Origin: DASZGI01 sp035938995
GTDB taxonomy: Bacteria > Actinomycetota > Actinomycetes > Streptomycetales > Catenulisporaceae
Length of the DNA stretch: 23,992 bases
Assembly (NCBI RefSeq): GCF_035938995.1
Contig: NZ_DASZGI010000112.1
Span: forward strand, 1-23,992
Direction of reading: 5' to 3'
Below are positions 23,853 through 23,992 of this stretch, one piece after another; position 1 is the stretch's first letter; each line of letters begins with the position of its first letter. A program made the translations under genes and the position numbers. Under the pieces are notes generated by a model. The model worked only from the letters and a program-made list of their open reading frames with translations, was not told where the DNA came from and made no database searches.

Positions 23853-23992
23853 GTGGCCTTTCGATCATGGCGCATGCGGCGGTGCGACCTCTCCGTCGCT
23901 ACCGCCGTTGCCTGTGTCATCGCCTGTACCACGCTCATCGCGCCGGCCGTCGCGGCGACCGCGCACAGCGCCACGCATCGTGCCCACCACCC
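23853..23992 (+). CDS. Secreted protein, N-terminal part only (cut by window end)
   Basis: An open frame from the GTG at 23853 (or the ATG at 23874) encodes a typical Sec signal peptide: basic start MRRCD, hydrophobic core about VATAVACVIACTTLIA, then a likely signal peptidase I site near APAVA or VAATA. The sequence after it (HSATHRAHH) is His/Ala-rich. About 46 codons are visible. The mature domain is outside the window, so no enzymatic class can be named. The overlapping frames give Arg-rich nonsense, which supports this frame. No Shine-Dalgarno precedes the GTG; TATGTT lies 7 nt upstream. Confidence 0.55.
   Translation, partial: MAFRSWRMRRCDLSVATAVACVIACTTLIAPAVAATAHSATHRAHH

Overview
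The window is about 24 kb of very GC-rich, densely coding chromosomal DNA. Codon third positions are mostly G or C, GTG starts are common, and several genes look leaderless. The best protein matches I can recall are actinobacterial: a FadE5-like acyl-CoA dehydrogenase, an alpha/beta-type branched-chain keto-acid dehydrogenase, an M18 aminopeptidase, and an APH(6)/Hur-type kinase. I infer a high-GC Actinomycetota, probably a Streptomyces- or Catenulispora-like soil organism. The genus cannot be fixed from sequence alone. No rRNA, tRNA, IS element, phage gene or CRISPR array was seen.

Layout: (1) 2-4010, + strand: the 3' part of thiC (thiamine pyrimidine synthesis; 5' end outside the window), then 10 bp later a GH63-type glycosidase. 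(2) 4127-5983, +: a stand-alone fused GmrSD-type (DUF262-DUF1524) nuclease, a likely anti-phage gene. (3) 6068-7912: a PPP-like metallophosphoesterase (-) divergent from a membrane-anchored NERD-domain protein (+). (4) 8060-13858, +: a HisC-type aminotransferase, then a tightly coupled cluster encoding E1-alpha, E1-beta and E2 of a branched-chain 2-oxoacid dehydrogenase, ending in a nitrilase-superfamily (omega-amidase-like) hydrolase. (5) 13947-14909 (-), an APH-family kinase, divergent from 14933-16747 (+), a thioredoxin/NHL-repeat protein related to NHLRC2. (6) 16830-22298, -: M18 aminopeptidase apeB, a large TIGR03767-type metallophosphoesterase and a FadE5-like acyl-CoA dehydrogenase. (7) 22541-23992, +: an SseB-family protein, a short AMP-binding-like protein that has lost its ATP-binding loop, and the first ~46 codons of a secreted protein.

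The clearest functional unit is region 4. A transaminase could make 2-oxo acids, and the E1/E2 complex would oxidise branched-chain ones to acyl-CoA. The nitrilase-like enzyme could remove the omega-amide by-product if glutamine is the amino donor. No E3 (lipoamide dehydrogenase) gene is present, so it must be supplied from elsewhere. The FadE5-like dehydrogenase further on would also act on acyl-CoAs, but it is not in the same operon.

The observations most worth checking are: the AMP-binding-like pseudoenzyme next to SseB; a five-copy 17-bp phased repeat between two convergent genes; a thiC that reads as a mosaic of proteobacterial-like and actinobacterial-like halves; TTA leucine codons (rare in such genomes) in thiC, aph and apeB; a 19-bp tandem repeat and a paired CTAC-N6-GTAR site in front of two minus-strand genes; and the lone GmrSD gene. 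I see no convincing multi-gene system that is clearly new. The best single candidates are named in the findings.
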